In this document: one piece after another, positions 8,932-21,500 of the stretch
Layout of the letters: each line of letters begins with the position of its first letter
Numbering within the stretch: the stretch's first letter is position 1
Assembly (NCBI RefSeq): GCF_000013205.1
Contig: NC_007775.1
Location: 310,001-374,000, forward strand
Origin: Synechococcus sp. JA-3-3Ab
GTDB taxonomy: Bacteria; Cyanobacteriota; Cyanobacteriia; Thermostichales; Thermostichaceae
Direction: 5' to 3'
DNA: 64,000 nt
The notes under the pieces: model-generated
Databases searched by the model: none
What the model saw: the letters and a program-made list of their open reading frames with translations, nothing else
What the model was told of the DNA's origin: nothing
Position numbers and translations under genes: made by a program

Positions 8932-10803
8932 ATGAGTCGTCTTCATCTTTTTGGGTGTAAGTCCGTGAGCCTTGCCACCTCTTCCCCCGATGCCGATTTG
9001 AGTAGGGATCCCCGCAGCGACTGGCGGCTGCTGCGGCTGCTCTGGCCCTATGCCCGTCGGCACCTGAAGCTGTTGTTGGCGGCCTTGGCCTTTTTGCCGC
9101 CCCTGGCCCTAGCCGATGCGGTGCAGCCGTTGATCCTGCAGCGGGCCCTGGACGGCCCCATCGCCCAAGCGCTTGCCCAAGGCGACAGTGGGATCCTCGC
9201 CGGCCTCTGGCCCTACGCGGGCCTGTTGATCCTCACCCTGCTGGCCCGCTGGGTTTTTCAGGCCCTGGAAGGGTATAGCAGCCAGAAGCTGGGGCAGTTG
9301 ATGACCCGCGACATCCGCAACGATCTCTTCGCCCACGTGCTGGCCCTGCCGGCCCAATTTTTCGATCGCACCCCGGTGGGCAAGTTGATCACCCGCATCA
9401 CCAGCGATGTGGAGGCCTTGGGAGATGTGTTTTCCACCGGCGCGGTCGGCATCGTCAGCGACCTCTTTACCCTGCTGGTAATCGGGGTGGTGATGCTCAG
9501 CCAGCGCTGGGATCTGGGCCTGCTGCTGATCCTCATCGTCCTGCCAGCCAGCGCTGTAGTGGTCGAGCTGCAGCGCCGCTTTCGCGATGCCAACTTTCGC
9601 GTGCGGGAAGAGCTCTCTAAGCTCAACGCCTGGATCCAGGAAAACGTCTTGGGCATTGCCGTGGTGCAACTGTTTCGGCGGGAGCGGCTCAACAGCGAGA
9701 TTTTTCAAACCATCAACCGCCGCTACATCCAAGAGGTGGATCAGACCATCCTCTACGACGCTGCCCTTTCCGCCGTTTTGGAGTGGGTTGCCTGGCTGGC
9801 GGTGGCCGCTCTCCTCTGGGTGGGCGGGCAGCAGGTGCTGGCAGCCGGCAGGGGGGAGTGGCTGGGATCCCTGCCCCGAGAACCTCTCACCTTCGGCAGC
9901 CTCTACGCCTTCATCCTCTTTTCCCAGCGCTTTTTCAACCCGCTGCGCCAGTTGGCGGAAAAGTTTACCGCCCTGCAGGCGGGGTTCACCGCCGTGGAAC
10001 GCATCGACCACATCCTCCGCCTGCCCGTCGCCATCCGGGATCCCGTCAGCCCCCGCCACCTGCCCCCAACCGCCAAAGGAGAGGTGCAGTTCGAGCATGT
10101 TTGGTTTGCCTACAACCCCGGCGAGTGGGTGCTCAAAGACCTCAGCTTCACCATCCGCCCCGGCGAAAAGGTCGCCCTCGTGGGGCCCACCGGCGCTGGC
10201 AAAAGCTCCATCATTCGCCTACTTTGCCGCCTTTACGAAGTAACTCGCGGCTGCATCCGCATCGACGGCGTGGACATTCGCCACCTGCCTCAGGCCGAGC
10301 TGCACCGTCACCTGGGCGTGATCCTGCAAGATGGATTCTTGTTCTCTGGAGATATCCAGCAAAACATCACTCTAGGAGAGGAGGGCGAGCTGGCAGAAGT
10401 GGAGCGGGTGGCCCGTCAACTCCACCTGCACGAGCTCATCCGCGATCTGCCCCAGGGCTACGCCACCCCCGTGCGGGAGCGGGGCAGCAACCTCTCCAGC
10501 GGCCAAAAACAGCTCATCAGCTTTGTGCGGGCCCTGTGGCGGGATCCGAAAATCTTGGTCTTGGACGAGGCCACCGCCAGCCTAGATGTGGGCACCGAGG
10601 CCCTGATCCAATCCGCCCTGGAAACCCTGCTGCGGGATCGCACCGCCCTGATCATCGCCCACCGCCTCTCCACCATCCGCCACGTGGATCGCATCCTCGT
10701 GCTGCAGCGAGGGGAACTGAAAGAACAGGGATCCCACGCCGAGCTCATGGCCCTCAACGGGCTCTACGCCCACCTCTACCGGCTGCAAGATTTGGGCAGC
10801 TAG
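8932..10803 (+). CDS. ABC exporter half-transporter (MdlB/MsbA type)
   Basis: 623 residues with fused membrane and ATPase domains. The membrane domain (about 30-340) has six predicted helices and the coupling region [19 protein letters not shown]. The ATPase domain has Walker [11 protein letters not shown]-loop [13 protein letters not shown], signature LSSGQKQL, Walker [13 protein letters not shown] and the switch His in IIAHRLSTI. These are homodimeric or heterodimeric exporters of lipids, drugs or peptides; the substrate cannot be read. The N-terminal 30 residues are extra to the fold. Its TAG stop shares bases with the convergent small gene at 10800. Confidence 0.9.
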   Translation: MSRLHLFGCKSVSLATSSPDADLSRDPRSDWRLLRLLWPYARRHLKLLLAALAFLPPLALADAVQPLILQRALDGPIAQALAQGDSGILAGLWPYAGLLILTLLARWVFQALEGYSSQKLGQLMTRDIRNDLFAHVLALPAQFFDRTPVGKLITRITSDVEALGDVFSTGAVGIVSDLFTLLVIGVVMLSQRWDLGLLLILIVLPASAVVVELQRRFRDANFRVREELSKLNAWIQENVLGIAVVQLFRRERLNSEIFQTINRRYIQEVDQTILYDAALSAVLEWVAWLAVAALLWVGGQQVLAAGRGEWLGSLPREPLTFGSLYAFILFSQRFFNPLRQLAEKFTALQAGFTAVERIDHILRLPVAIRDPVSPRHLPPTAKGEVQFEHVWFAYNPGEWVLKDLSFTIRPGEKVALVGPTGAGKSSIIRLLCRLYEVTRGCIRIDGVDIRHLPQAELHRHLGVILQDGFLFSGDIQQNITLGEEGELAEVERVARQLHLHELIRDLPQGYATPVRERGSNLSSGQKQLISFVRALWRDPKILVLDEATASLDVGTEALIQSALETLLRDRTALIIAHRLSTIRHVDRILVLQRGELKEQGSHAELMALNGLYAHLYRLQDLGS

Positions 10804-11006
10804 CGACCAGAACCAAAGCGAGACCGAAGCGCCCGCAGGGTGGTGAAGCTGGCATCCGCAAGCGCGATGCGGGCTTTGCAGAGGAGCAGATTGCCATTAT
10901 CTAAAGCCGTGTCTTTCAGGCTGGCCAAACCGTCGCCGGCCTGCACCAGAAACCGACGGCTCCAGGTGGAGAAGTTTTTGCTGAAGGTGTTGATCAGGCG
11001 TTCCAT
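10800..11006 (-). CDS. Small basic hypothetical protein
   Basis: 68 residues from the ATG at 11006, rich in Arg, Lys and Ala, beginning MERLINTFSKNFSTWSRRFL. I do not recognise a family. It is supported by a start with ordinary composition and by its tight tail-to-tail position, sharing the CTAG stop overlap with the ABC exporter. A longer frame exists upstream to 11081. It could be a real small protein or a chance frame. Confidence 0.4.
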   Translation of the reverse strand: MERLINTFSKNFSTWSRRFLVQAGDGLASLKDTALDNGNLLLCKARIALADASFTTLRALRSRFGSGR

Positions 11007-11114
11007 GGGGACTGCTCGTTCCGCTTTGAGTCTCCTACTTAGCCTACTCCGCCGGCAAGCGATCTCCGCAAGCCTGAGCAATTCCCGAGAAAATTGTTAC
11101 AGATTATTAAAAAC

Positions 11115-11144
11115 TTGCTGTCAAGGCGGCAGACTAGCTATCAT
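11115..11144 (+). promoter_or_regulatory. Putative sigma-70 promoter of the RHH gene
   Basis: TTGCTG, an 18-base spacer, then TATCAT, placed 38 bases before the ATG at 11183. The surrounding 60 bases are unusually AT-rich for this genome (attattaaaaa). Inferred from consensus only. Confidence 0.4.
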
Positions 11145-11182
11145 GAACCGCAAGTCCGGCATACAACGAGAAACAGTTAGCC

Positions 11183-11554
11183 ATGAGTCAGCGGCCAGAG
11201 GTTCTGGAAGGCGCAGAGGCCAAGCAAAAGGTGACGTTGTATCTCCCACCCGAGTTGCACCGGAATCTGAAGATTCGGGCTGCCGTGGAGCGGGAGCCGA
11301 TGTCGGCAGTAGCGGAGAAGGCCCTCACCTTCTACCTGCTTCACCCGGAGGTCATCGAAGGGGTGCAAGGCAGCGCCTACCGCGTCCACCGCTGCCCTGA
11401 GTGCGGCCATCCGTTTGTCATCCGCAATGGGGAGGTGGTTTCGCTTCACCAGCAGTCCGCTTCTGAAGCCATCCTCGAAGAGGTGGAGCCGGAATACTGG
11501 GGAGCGGCCTCGGCCTCCGAAGAGCAACGACAAGACGAGCTGGTGCCCTGCTAA
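11183..11554 (+). CDS. Ribbon-helix-helix-like protein with a Cys pair
   Basis: 123 residues. Residues 15-60 (KVTLYLPPELHRNLKIRAAV, then MSAVAEKALTFYL) fit a CopG/Arc ribbon-helix-helix DNA-binding fold: one strand followed by two helices. A short segment HRCPECGHPFVIRNGEVVSL then carries a CxxC pair, resembling half a zinc ribbon; no second pair is present, so metal binding would need a dimer. The tail is Glu-rich. Probably a small transcription factor; no toxin partner lies next to it. Confidence 0.6.
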   Translation: MSQRPEVLEGAEAKQKVTLYLPPELHRNLKIRAAVEREPMSAVAEKALTFYLLHPEVIEGVQGSAYRVHRCPECGHPFVIRNGEVVSLHQQSASEAILEEVEPEYWGAASASEEQRQDELVPC

Positions 11555-11744
11555 GGCTTTTTGCGCTGTTTCAAAGGTATGCCTCTTTGTGAGCTTGAGC
11601 AGACAGGAGGCGTATAAAACAAGGGTTAGTAAAGAGCAAGTCAGGATATCTCAAGTACTTTGAAGACAGGCAAACTCCAGACGCCGTTTTCCTTCCTTTC
11701 TGTCGGTTTCGCTTAGATTTCCCTCCGCGCAGTTGGTGTTTCCC

Positions 11745-13256
11745 ATGCAAGAGCTCAGCATTCTCATCCAAGCTCAATACCCACTGCTCTACCTGGTCAC
11801 TCCAGAGGAAGAACGGGCGGAGGCAGCTCTGGCGGCGATCGCTCGCACCCTCAAGCCGCAGCGGCGCCTGTTTGTCTGGACGGTTACCCACGGCATTGTT
11901 GAATACGGCAACCCCCGCAGCCTCACCCAGCACAACACCCAATCCCCCCAGCCGGCTATTCAGTGGGTGATGGAGCAAAAAGATCCCGCCATCTGCGTCT
12001 TCAAAGATCTGCACGACTTTTTGGACAACACCGAAGTCAAACGCTGGCTGCGCGATGCCATCGCCAGCTTGAAGGGATCCCACAAAACCATCTTGCTGAT
12101 GTCGCCGGTGCAGGTAATTCCCGTCGAGCTGGAAAAAGACATTTGCGTGGTGGACTTTCCCTTGCCGGACATGGCCACCCTGGAGCGCACCCTCAACCGG
12201 CAGTTGGAGCAGCTTCCCCGCGGCGGATCCCTGAGCCCTGAGGCGCGGGAAAAGCTGGTCAAGGCAGCCCTTGGCCTAACGCAAGACGAGGCGGAAAAAG
12301 TTTACCGCAAGGCGGTGGTGATGCACGGCCGCCTCAGCGAGGCAGAGGTGGATATCATCCTCTCTGAGAAAAAGCAGCTGATCCGGCGCAACGGCATCCT
12401 CGAATTCATCGAAGAAGACGAGACCATCGACGCCGTCGGCGGCCTAGAGGAGTTAAAGCGCTGGCTGCTGCAGCGCTCTGAGGCCTTTACCGAGCGGGCC
12501 CGCGCCTATGGCTTGCCTCAGCCCAAGGGACTCTTGATTCTGGGCGTACCTGGCTGTGGTAAGTCCTTGATCGCCAAGACCACCGCCCGCCTCTGGGGCC
12601 TGCCGCTGCTGCGCCTGGATATGGGCCGGGTCTACGATGGCTCTATGGTCGGCAAGTCGGAGGCCAACCTGCGCAGCGCCCTGCGCACTGCTGAATCGCT
12701 GGCGCCGGCCATCCTTTTTATCGACGAGCTGGACAAAGCCTTCGCCGGAGCGGCAGGTTCCAGCGACTCCGACGGCGGCACCTCCAGTCGTATCTTTGGC
12801 TCCTTTCTCACTTGGATGCAGGAGAAGCGCTCGCCGGTGTTTGTCATGGCCACGGCCAACCGCGTGGATCGCCTGCCGGGCGAATTCCTGCGCAAAGGCC
12901 GTTTTGACGAGATTTTCTTCGTGGATCTGCCCAACATTAACGAGCGCATGGAGATTTTCCGGATCCACCTGAAGAAGCGGCGGCGCGACATCAGCCGCTT
13001 TGATCTGCGCCAGCTAGCCGCCGCCTGCGAGGGCTTCTCCGGCGCGGAGATCGAACAAGTTTTGATTGCTGCCATGTACGAAGCGTTTGCCCAGAACCGC
13101 GAATTTACCCAACTGGACATTTTGGCAGCAACGAAAGCAACTCAACCGCTATCTCGCACCATGACGGAGCAAGTGGTAGCGTTGAGGGAATGGGCCCAGC
13201 AGCGGGCTCGGCCTGCAGCAGCCTCTGTAGCCGAGTACCAGCGGCTGGAGTTCTAG
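11745..13256 (+). CDS. ycf46: Ycf46-type AAA+ ATPase
   Basis: 503 residues. The N-terminal half (MQELSILIQAQYPLLYLVTP) is the Ycf46-specific domain. The AAA+ module follows at about 240-430, with Walker A GVPGCGKS, Walker B ILFIDELDKAF, sensor VMATANRVDRLP and arginine finger region GRFDEIF. Ycf46 is encoded in red-algal plastids and cyanobacteria, where it has been linked to CO2 use and photosynthetic regulation; the client is not known. The ATG at 11745 is preferred to an in-frame GTG four codons earlier because homology starts at MQEL. Confidence 0.88.
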   Translation: MQELSILIQAQYPLLYLVTPEEERAEAALAAIARTLKPQRRLFVWTVTHGIVEYGNPRSLTQHNTQSPQPAIQWVMEQKDPAICVFKDLHDFLDNTEVKRWLRDAIASLKGSHKTILLMSPVQVIPVELEKDICVVDFPLPDMATLERTLNRQLEQLPRGGSLSPEAREKLVKAALGLTQDEAEKVYRKAVVMHGRLSEAEVDIILSEKKQLIRRNGILEFIEEDETIDAVGGLEELKRWLLQRSEAFTERARAYGLPQPKGLLILGVPGCGKSLIAKTTARLWGLPLLRLDMGRVYDGSMVGKSEANLRSALRTAESLAPAILFIDELDKAFAGAAGSSDSDGGTSSRIFGSFLTWMQEKRSPVFVMATANRVDRLPGEFLRKGRFDEIFFVDLPNINERMEIFRIHLKKRRRDISRFDLRQLAAACEGFSGAEIEQVLIAAMYEAFAQNREFTQLDILAATKATQPLSRTMTEQVVALREWAQQRARPAAASVAEYQRLEF

Positions 13257-13387
13257 CAGGGGGGTGAAAGGCCAGAATCGCCTTGGCAGAGGCAGAGACG
13301 GCTAAAGCTTAACCTTCCCCGCTAGGCGTTGCCCATTGTTTGTGTTGATGTTCCAACCCCTACACATACACAAAGGAGAGAAACACC

Positions 13388-13738
13388 ATGTCTCATTTTA
13401 GCACCTTGCGCACCAAGATCACCGATGGCCAGATCCTGGTTAACTCCCTGCGCGATCTCGGCTACACCGTTAAGCTGAACGCCGATGTGCGTGGCTACAA
13501 CGGCCAGCGTGTTCGTGCCGACATCGTGGCCCAGTTGGAGGGCGACTACGATCTGGGCTGGTCCAAGAACCCCGACGGTTCCTACGACCTGATCGCCGAT
13601 CTGTGGGGCGTGGCCAAGAAGCACAACCAAACCGAGTTGATCAACTCCATCAACCAGAAGTACGCCGTCAACAAGACCTTGGCCGAGGTGAAGCGCCCTG
13701 GCTTGAACAACGCCAACGTTAAAGTGGTGATGCACTAA
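13388..13738 (+). CDS. ycf35: Ycf35 / DUF1257 protein
   Basis: 116 residues, start MSHFSTLRTKITDGQILVNS, with an AAAGGAGAG ribosome site 7-8 bases upstream. This is the DUF1257 (Ycf35) family found in cyanobacteria and algal plastids. The fold looks like a small alpha/beta domain (GYNGQRVRADIVAQLEGDYD). The function is not established. A strong intrinsic terminator follows, so it is a single-gene unit. Confidence 0.9.
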   Translation: MSHFSTLRTKITDGQILVNSLRDLGYTVKLNADVRGYNGQRVRADIVAQLEGDYDLGWSKNPDGSYDLIADLWGVAKKHNQTELINSINQKYAVNKTLAEVKRPGLNNANVKVVMH

Positions 13739-13791
13739 GCCGGATCCCGTCTCGCCATTGCTGCGGCCATCTGCGCCGAGCAGATTAAAAG

Positions 13792-13819
13792 AGGGGCTGA
13801 ACTCAGCCCCTACTTTTTT
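13792..13819 (+). terminator. Intrinsic terminator after ycf35
   Basis: A perfect 9-base stem AGGGGCTGA / TCAGCCCCT with a 2-base AC loop, then ac and six T. It sits 54 bases after the ycf35 stop and before the convergent pgk gene. Confidence 0.85.
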
Positions 13820-13856
13820 GCTTTTTGCTGCTTTTGGGTTAATGAGCCGAGCTACC

Positions 13857-15095
13857 CTACGCTTCGCTAAGGGCGGCGATGCCGGGCAGCTCTTTGCCTT
13901 CCAGCAGCTCCAGGCTGGCGCCGCCGCCGGTGGAAATGTGGGTCATTTTGTCGGCTAGGCCCACTTTTTCCACAGCCGCCACCGAGTCGCCGCCGCCGAT
14001 AATAGTGATGGCACCGGCCTGGGTGAGGTCGGCCAGGGTGCGGGCAATGGCTTCTGTGCCAGCGGCAAAGCGGTCGAACTCAAACACACCCATCGGCCCG
14101 TTCCAGACTACGGTTTTGCACCCTTGCAGGGCGGCCTGGAAGGCTTTGACCGATTCGGGGCCGATGTCCAGGCCCATCCAGTCTTCCGGAATGGCGTGGA
14201 TGGAAACCGTCTGGGCGTTGGCGTCTTTGTCAAACCTATCGGCGACCACCACGTCCACCGGCAGCAGCAGCTCCACGCCCCGCGCTTTGGCCTTCTCCAT
14301 CAGGGAGCGGGCCAGATCCAGCTTGTCGGTTTCCACCAAAGACTTGCCGGTTGGGATCCCTTGGGCTTGGTAGAAGGTGAAGATCATGCCGCCGCCCAGC
14401 AGAAGCTTGTCCACTTTTTCCAGCAGGCGCTCGATGACGCCAATCTTAGTAGAGACTTTGGAGCCGCCGATGATGGCCGCTAGCGGTCGCTGGGGGTTCT
14501 CGATGGCGCCTGATAAAAATTGCAGCTCCTTTTCCACCAGGTAGCCGGCCACAGCGGGCTGGAGGTAGGCGGTGACGCCGGCAGTGGAGGCGTGGGCGCG
14601 GTGGGCGCTGCCAAAGGCGTCGTTGACAAACAAGTCGGCCAGGGAGGCCAGCTTGCGGGCAAATTCTGGATCGTTGGCTTCCTCTTCGGGGTGGAAGCGG
14701 ACGTTTTCCAGCAGGGCCACCTGGCCGTTTTCCAGAGAGCTGACCACGGCTTCGGCCTCAGGGCCAATGCAATCGGGGGCAAAGGCCACCGGCTGGCCCA
14801 GGAGCTGGGCAAGGCGGACGGCCACAGGGGCGAGGCTATTGCCCTCGCGGGCGATCTGGATGGCGCCGGTCGCCTTGTCTTTCTGGATGGGGCGGCCCAG
14901 GTGGCTGGTGAGGATGACCTTGGCGCCCGCCTGGGCCAAGGCTTGGATGGTGGGCAGGGAGGCGCGAATGCGGGTGTCGTCGGTGATGTTGCCCTGGGGA
15001 TCCAGAGGGACGTTGAAGTCGGCCCGCACCAGCACACGCTTGCCCTTGAGATCAAAGCCGGATGACAGCAGGGATCCCAGTGTTTGTTTGGCCAT
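13857..15095 (-). CDS. pgk: Phosphoglycerate kinase
   Basis: 412 residues, normal length. Start [20 protein letters not shown] at 15095 with GGGAGGG upstream. Substrate motif [10 protein letters not shown] near the N-terminus, [35 protein letters not shown] site GGGMIFTF, hinge WNGPMGVFE and C-terminal [11 protein letters not shown] with [13 protein letters not shown]. It serves both glycolysis and the Calvin cycle. It stands apart from gap (17 kb away). Confidence 0.97.
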   Translation of the reverse strand: MAKQTLGSLLSSGFDLKGKRVLVRADFNVPLDPQGNITDDTRIRASLPTIQALAQAGAKVILTSHLGRPIQKDKATGAIQIAREGNSLAPVAVRLAQLLGQPVAFAPDCIGPEAEAVVSSLENGQVALLENVRFHPEEEANDPEFARKLASLADLFVNDAFGSAHRAHASTAGVTAYLQPAVAGYLVEKELQFLSGAIENPQRPLAAIIGGSKVSTKIGVIERLLEKVDKLLLGGGMIFTFYQAQGIPTGKSLVETDKLDLARSLMEKAKARGVELLLPVDVVVADRFDKDANAQTVSIHAIPEDWMGLDIGPESVKAFQAALQGCKTVVWNGPMGVFEFDRFAAGTEAIARTLADLTQAGAITIIGGGDSVAAVEKVGLADKMTHISTGGGASLELLEGKELPGIAALSEA

Positions 15096-15248
15096 CGTCG
15101 TCCCTCCCCCTGGAGCCAAGAGAATTTTTTTCTAGTTTTTCTCCCGTATCCTACCAGGGATCGGATCCCGGCGGGAAACCCGGGCTCTGGAAATCCTCTC
15201 CTCCCTGCCTGCGGCCTGAGCGATTGTAACGGTTTGCAAATAGAATGA

Positions 15249-16691
<1,443 letters not shown>

Positions 16692-16815
16692 TGCCGCCGA
16701 AAGGCAATTTCCTGGAACTTGAGCGTCTGGGCTATCCAGCCTGTCCGCTTTCCCGTAGTGTTGAGATGTGCCCTCGCTGTCCCCATCTGGCCCCGCGCCC
16801 CTGGAGATAAGCCCG

Positions 16816-17703
16816 ATGAGTCCGCTGGAGCAATCTTTTGCCCTCTGTCGCCAGATTACGGCCAAGCACGCCAAGACGTTCTATTTGGGATCCCTGCTCC
16901 TGCCCCGACCTAAGCGGCGGGCCATCTGGGCTATCTATGCTTGGCTGCGACAGACGGACGAGCTGCTGGACGGGCTGGAGGCCAGCCAGGCTGAGGTGGA
17001 GGTCACCCGCAGCAAGCTGGAGCAGTGGGGATCCCACCTGGAATCTTTGTTCCAGGGGGGGGAGCCGCAAGTTCCCACCGACCTGGCCCTCATCCACACC
17101 ATCCGCACCTACCGCCTCTCGATTGAGCCCTTCCGCGAGATGCTGCGGGGGCAGAGCATGGATCTGGACATTCGGCGCTATGCCACTTGGGAAGAGCTGC
17201 GGGTCTACTGCTACCGGGTGGCCGGGGTAGTGGGCCTGATGTGCTCGGAGATCATGGGGTTTGTGCCGGGCCGGGATGGCCGCGAGGAGGCGGTGGCCTT
17301 GGGGATCGCCATGCAGCTCACCAACATCTTGCGCGATGTGGGGGAAGATGCCCGCCGCGGGCGGATCTACCTCCCTCTAGAGGATCTGCGCCGCTTCAAC
17401 TACTCGGAACGGGATCTGTTTAACTACGTCATCGACGAGCGCTGGATGGCCCTGATGGACTACGAGATCCGGCGGGCTAGAGAGCTCTATGCCCAAGCGG
17501 AACGGGGGATCCCCACGCTGCAGCCGGACTCCCGCTGGCCGGTGGCGGCATCTCTGATGCTCTACCGGCAGATCCTCAACGCCATTGAGCGCAACCACTA
17601 CCAGGTGTTTCGCACCCGCGCCTATGTGTCTACCCTGAGCAAGGCGCTGGCGCTGCCGGTGGCCTGGTGGCGGTCGTGGCGCTCCAACTACTACGGCTAC
17701 TAG
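16816..17703 (+). CDS. crtB: Phytoene synthase
   Basis: 295 residues. First aspartate-rich region AWLRQTDELLDGLE (DELLD for DELVD), second QLTNILRDVGEDARRGRIYL, and typical N-terminus SFALCRQITAKHAKTFYLG. Condenses two GGPP to phytoene. The ATG at 16816 follows GGAG and gives the usual cyanobacterial length. Directly behind crtP and 23 bases before the ABC-2 permease. Confidence 0.95.
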   Translation: MSPLEQSFALCRQITAKHAKTFYLGSLLLPRPKRRAIWAIYAWLRQTDELLDGLEASQAEVEVTRSKLEQWGSHLESLFQGGEPQVPTDLALIHTIRTYRLSIEPFREMLRGQSMDLDIRRYATWEELRVYCYRVAGVVGLMCSEIMGFVPGRDGREEAVALGIAMQLTNILRDVGEDARRGRIYLPLEDLRRFNYSERDLFNYVIDERWMALMDYEIRRARELYAQAERGIPTLQPDSRWPVAASLMLYRQILNAIERNHYQVFRTRAYVSTLSKALALPVAWWRSWRSNYYGY

Positions 17704-17726
17704 CTGCGCTGGCAAGAGGAAGATCT

Positions 17727-18542
17727 ATGCTGAACCAGGCCTTGCACCGACCCTATCGGCAAATCTGGGAAGACAGTTTAACCATCTTCTGGCGCGACTG
17801 GCTGGATCTGCGCGGGCGGGTCTGGCAGGTGGTGGCTTCGGGGCTGGTGGCCCCCCTCATCTACATCGTCGCCTTTGGGGTCGGGCTGGGCGGATCCCTG
17901 CGGGCCGAGGCTTTGGCCGACGTGGCCGGAACCACCGCAGCCGGTTCTTACTTGCGCTTCATTTTGCCGGGGATGGTGGCTCTTTCGGCCATGACCATCA
18001 GCTTTGCCGGCACCACCTTCTCCATTTGCGGATCGCGGCTGTTTACCAAAAGCTTTGAGGAATTGCTGTTGCTGCCGGTACACCCGCTGGCGCTGCATTT
18101 GGGCAAGGTGCTGGCGGGCATTGTCCGCGGCTTGCTCACGGCTTTGGGGGTGTTGGCGGTGGGGGTGCTGGGCACCGGTGCTTGGGGCCTGCTCCATCCC
18201 CTGTCGCTGCTGGTGCTGCTTTTGGATTGCGCCGTCTTTGCCGGCATTGGGGTAATCGCCGGCTTGAAGGTGCCCAGCCTGGAGAGTGTGGGGGTGCTGA
18301 CTAACTTTCTGATTACGCCCATGTCCTTTCTGGGGGCCACGTTTTTTGATCCCAGTCAGTTGCCAAGTTACCTGCAGGTCTTGGTCTATTGCCTGCCCCT
18401 TTCCTACGCCAGCATCGGCATGCGGGCAGCCGCCTACCAGCCCCTGGCGGAGTTCCCTTGGTACACCGTGGCGGTGCTGGCAGGGTTGGCGGCCATCCTG
18501 GCCCTGGTGGGAGCTTACCTGTTTTCCCACCAGCAGGATTAG
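17727..18542 (+). CDS. ABC-2 type transporter permease
   Basis: 271 residues, about six hydrophobic helices with the ABC-2 layout: WQVVASGLVAPLIYIVAFGVG, then LRFILPGMVALSAM, and a late TNFLITPMSFLGATFFDPSQLP. RBS AGAGGA precedes the ATG at 17727. Members export lipids, polysaccharides or drugs with a separate ATPase, which is not adjacent here. Its TAG stop overlaps the TAA stop of the convergent giant helicase gene. Confidence 0.85.
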   Translation: MLNQALHRPYRQIWEDSLTIFWRDWLDLRGRVWQVVASGLVAPLIYIVAFGVGLGGSLRAEALADVAGTTAAGSYLRFILPGMVALSAMTISFAGTTFSICGSRLFTKSFEELLLLPVHPLALHLGKVLAGIVRGLLTALGVLAVGVLGTGAWGLLHPLSLLVLLLDCAVFAGIGVIAGLKVPSLESVGVLTNFLITPMSFLGATFFDPSQLPSYLQVLVYCLPLSYASIGMRAAAYQPLAEFPWYTVAVLAGLAAILALVGAYLFSHQQD

Positions 18543-21500
18543 TTGCCCTTGCCAAACACCTCTGGGTAGCGAGCCAGTTGCTCCCGCAGGTCTTGGTCGT
18601 AGCGCAGGGCAATTACTCGGTAGCCGTGCCCCAAAAGCTGAGAGCGCAGTTGGCGATCCTGGGCAGCCTGGGCGGGATCGTCGTGCACTGCGCCGTCGCA
18701 GAAGATGCAGATGTTGGGATCGTAGAAGAAGTCGGCCACGCAGCGGGGCTCGGCGAGGGCTTTCTGGGCCTCATCGGGAAGGCGATAGCCCCCTTCGGCC
18801 AGCAGCTCCAGGAAGCGGCGCTCCAATTCGGAGCGAGGGTCGAGGAGCTGGCGCAGCCACTCCAGTTGCTCTTGGCGGGAGCGGCCCAGGGGACGCAGCT
18901 CGGTGCGGCTATGGGCCAGCTCCCCCAGAAGATCTCGAATCTTGTATCGGTCGAGCTCCAGCGCCTCCCGTTGGTTGGCGTAGCTGAGCAGACACTCGTA
19001 GCAGGCTGCGCGGCACTCGGGCCGCAGGTCTTGGATCCCGGCTTCTGAGAGCTGGAAGTGGCAGATCTCTAGCGCCGCCTGGGCCACTTCGGCAAGGGCC
19101 TGGGGTTCCTCCACCAGCCGCCGCAGGACGCCGGCTCCCCCTTCTGCCGTCTCGTAGAACAGCAGGGCCCGATGGGATCCCTGGCCGATGGACTCGGCGG
19201 CCAGCTCCGTCTCTTCCAGCTCAAAAGTCTCTTCGATCCCCCGCTTGAGGGCGTAGCGCAGGCTGGTTGCCAAAGCTTGGGGATCCCCTAAACTTGGCTG
19301 AACCAGGCGCACCAGCAAGAGGTTTTGGGTGCTGCGCACCGCCAGGCGAATGGACTGCAAGGGAGCTGGATTGGACGAGCTTACGCCATTGCGCTCAAGC
19401 TGAGCTCGCGAGGGAACTTCGCCTGTGTCAAAGTTAACCAAAAAACCCCGCCCTCCACTTCCCCGCCAGCCGTGGTTGATGCGCAGCAGGGTGGCCGCCG
19501 GGGCATAGCGCAACTGCAGCAGGGGGGTTTGTCCGCTCAGCACATCAGCTTCTTGGATGCGGTAGCCAGAGCTTTCGGGAGCGAACTGGAAGAAGGTCTG
19601 CAGTTCATAGCCCTGCCGCCGCCGCTCCTCTTCGTCAGCCGTGATGCGATCCCGCCGCCGCATGCGCACATTAGGCATTTCCAGAAGCTGCGTTAAAAGG
19701 CTATTTTGCCCATCGAACTGGGTGCCGCAGACGGGGCAGCAATCCAGGTGGGGATCGGCAAAGGCCCCACAGCTAAAACAGAGCTTGTGGCTACTTTTGC
19801 GCTCCTCCAGGCCGCCGGGCGGAGCCTGAAAGGCCACCGATTCCCACTGGCAGCCCTCGTGGTAGAGGAAGTTGTGGGGGGCAAACTCGCGAATGGCCAA
19901 AAACCGGGGCCGGGCGATAAACTCCCCTTCGCTGCCGCGGGGCACCCAGGCGCGCACGGGCAAGGCAGGGAAGTTGTAGCCGGGCAGGAACCCTTCGCTG
20001 GCTAGGTAGCGGTAGGGGTAGAAGTCGCTTTCCTCCCGCTGGGTATCGATTTGCAACAGCAGGTTCCGCTGGCGCAGAGCCTCCTGCTGGCGGCGCCTGG
20101 CTTCCTGCTGGTCTTCCCGACGGCGAGCCGTCTGCAGTTGCTGGTTAGCGGCTTCCAACTGTTGCGTGGCGGCCCGATAGAGCTCCCGCCAGCGGTCAAA
20201 AGCGCGGTCAAAGGCGCGGGGGGCTTCTTCAATAACCTGCTGGATCCAGCGCCGGCTAAACCAGCCGCTGCGCTCTAGCACTTCCCGGTCAGCAGCCAAG
20301 AGCGCCTCCACCCGCTCCGCCACCTCTTGGCGGGCTGCCTCCCCTAGCTGAATGGAAGCAACCACCTCTTCCCGCAGGGGCAACTCTGGCCGATCCAAGT
20401 TGATGACCGTTTCGATGGAGTTGCCCAAGGGCAGGCGCACCTGGGCCAGCCAGACGGCGTGGATGTGGGCCCGCAGCAGCGACTCATTGGCCAAGTCCAG
20501 GCGGGGAGGTCGCACCCGTCCAGCCACCATTTCGGCCCGGCGGCGAAAGTAGTACTGGTCGTGGCTGTTGAAGGCGCCGCAGTAGCTGAGGATGAGCCCC
20601 GGCTGCCCCTGGCGACCGGCCCGACCGCTGCGCTGGGCGTAGTTGGCTGGCGTTGGGGGAACGTTGCGCAGGTGCACCAGATCCAGATCGGCAATGTCGA
20701 CCCCCAGCTCTAGGGTGGGAGAGCAAATGAGGTAGGGAAGGCGGCGCTCCCCGGGCTCATTGCGGAAGCGTCTCTCTCGCCGCTCCCGCTCTCCTGGCCG
20801 AACCACTTGGGCAGTGTGCTCCCTAGCCTCCAGGGATCCCAGCCCTGCTGCCCCGGCCTGGTAGAGGCCCTGGAAAAAGAGATTAACGGGGCGGCGGGCA
20901 GAGGAGTAGCCGCTCTGCTCGGCCCGGCGGGAATACAGAGGATCTGGCGGCGGCGAGCCATCGCCCAGGCACCAGCGCAGACAGCCAGCGTTGAGCTGGT
21001 AGGCTTCCTGGCCATTCTCCGAGTGGCGCCGCAGCAGGTCGTAGCTAACTAGGAGAGAAAGCAGGGATCCCAGAAGCTCGTCGTAAGCTTCTCTGGTCAG
21101 CTCGAGATACTTGATGAGAAAGCGCCCAATAGCGCTGCGGTGGCCCAGGCTGAAAGTTGTTATGTCCTTTCCGTCGCAGCTTTGGCGGGCAAACCAGGTG
21201 GCCGTCCGCAGCTCGTCGTACTCTTCTAGGCCCCAAAACTCGTTGAGATGTTGCTCGGCCCGCCGGCGCAGCGTTCTCTGGGACTCGGCTTTGAGCAGGC
21301 GCACATCGATGGCCAATTTCCGCCGAAACTGATCCAATACGGCCCGCAGCAGGCCCTCTCGCTCGCCAACGGTTGCTTGGCCAAACCAGGGGTGAAGGGA
21401 AGCCAGGGCAGGGCTTTGGCAAAGCTCTTTGAGCCCGCGGTATTCGATTTTCAGCAGCCCCACCTGTTCCAGGTTGGGATGGGTGACCCGCCAGCCGCGC

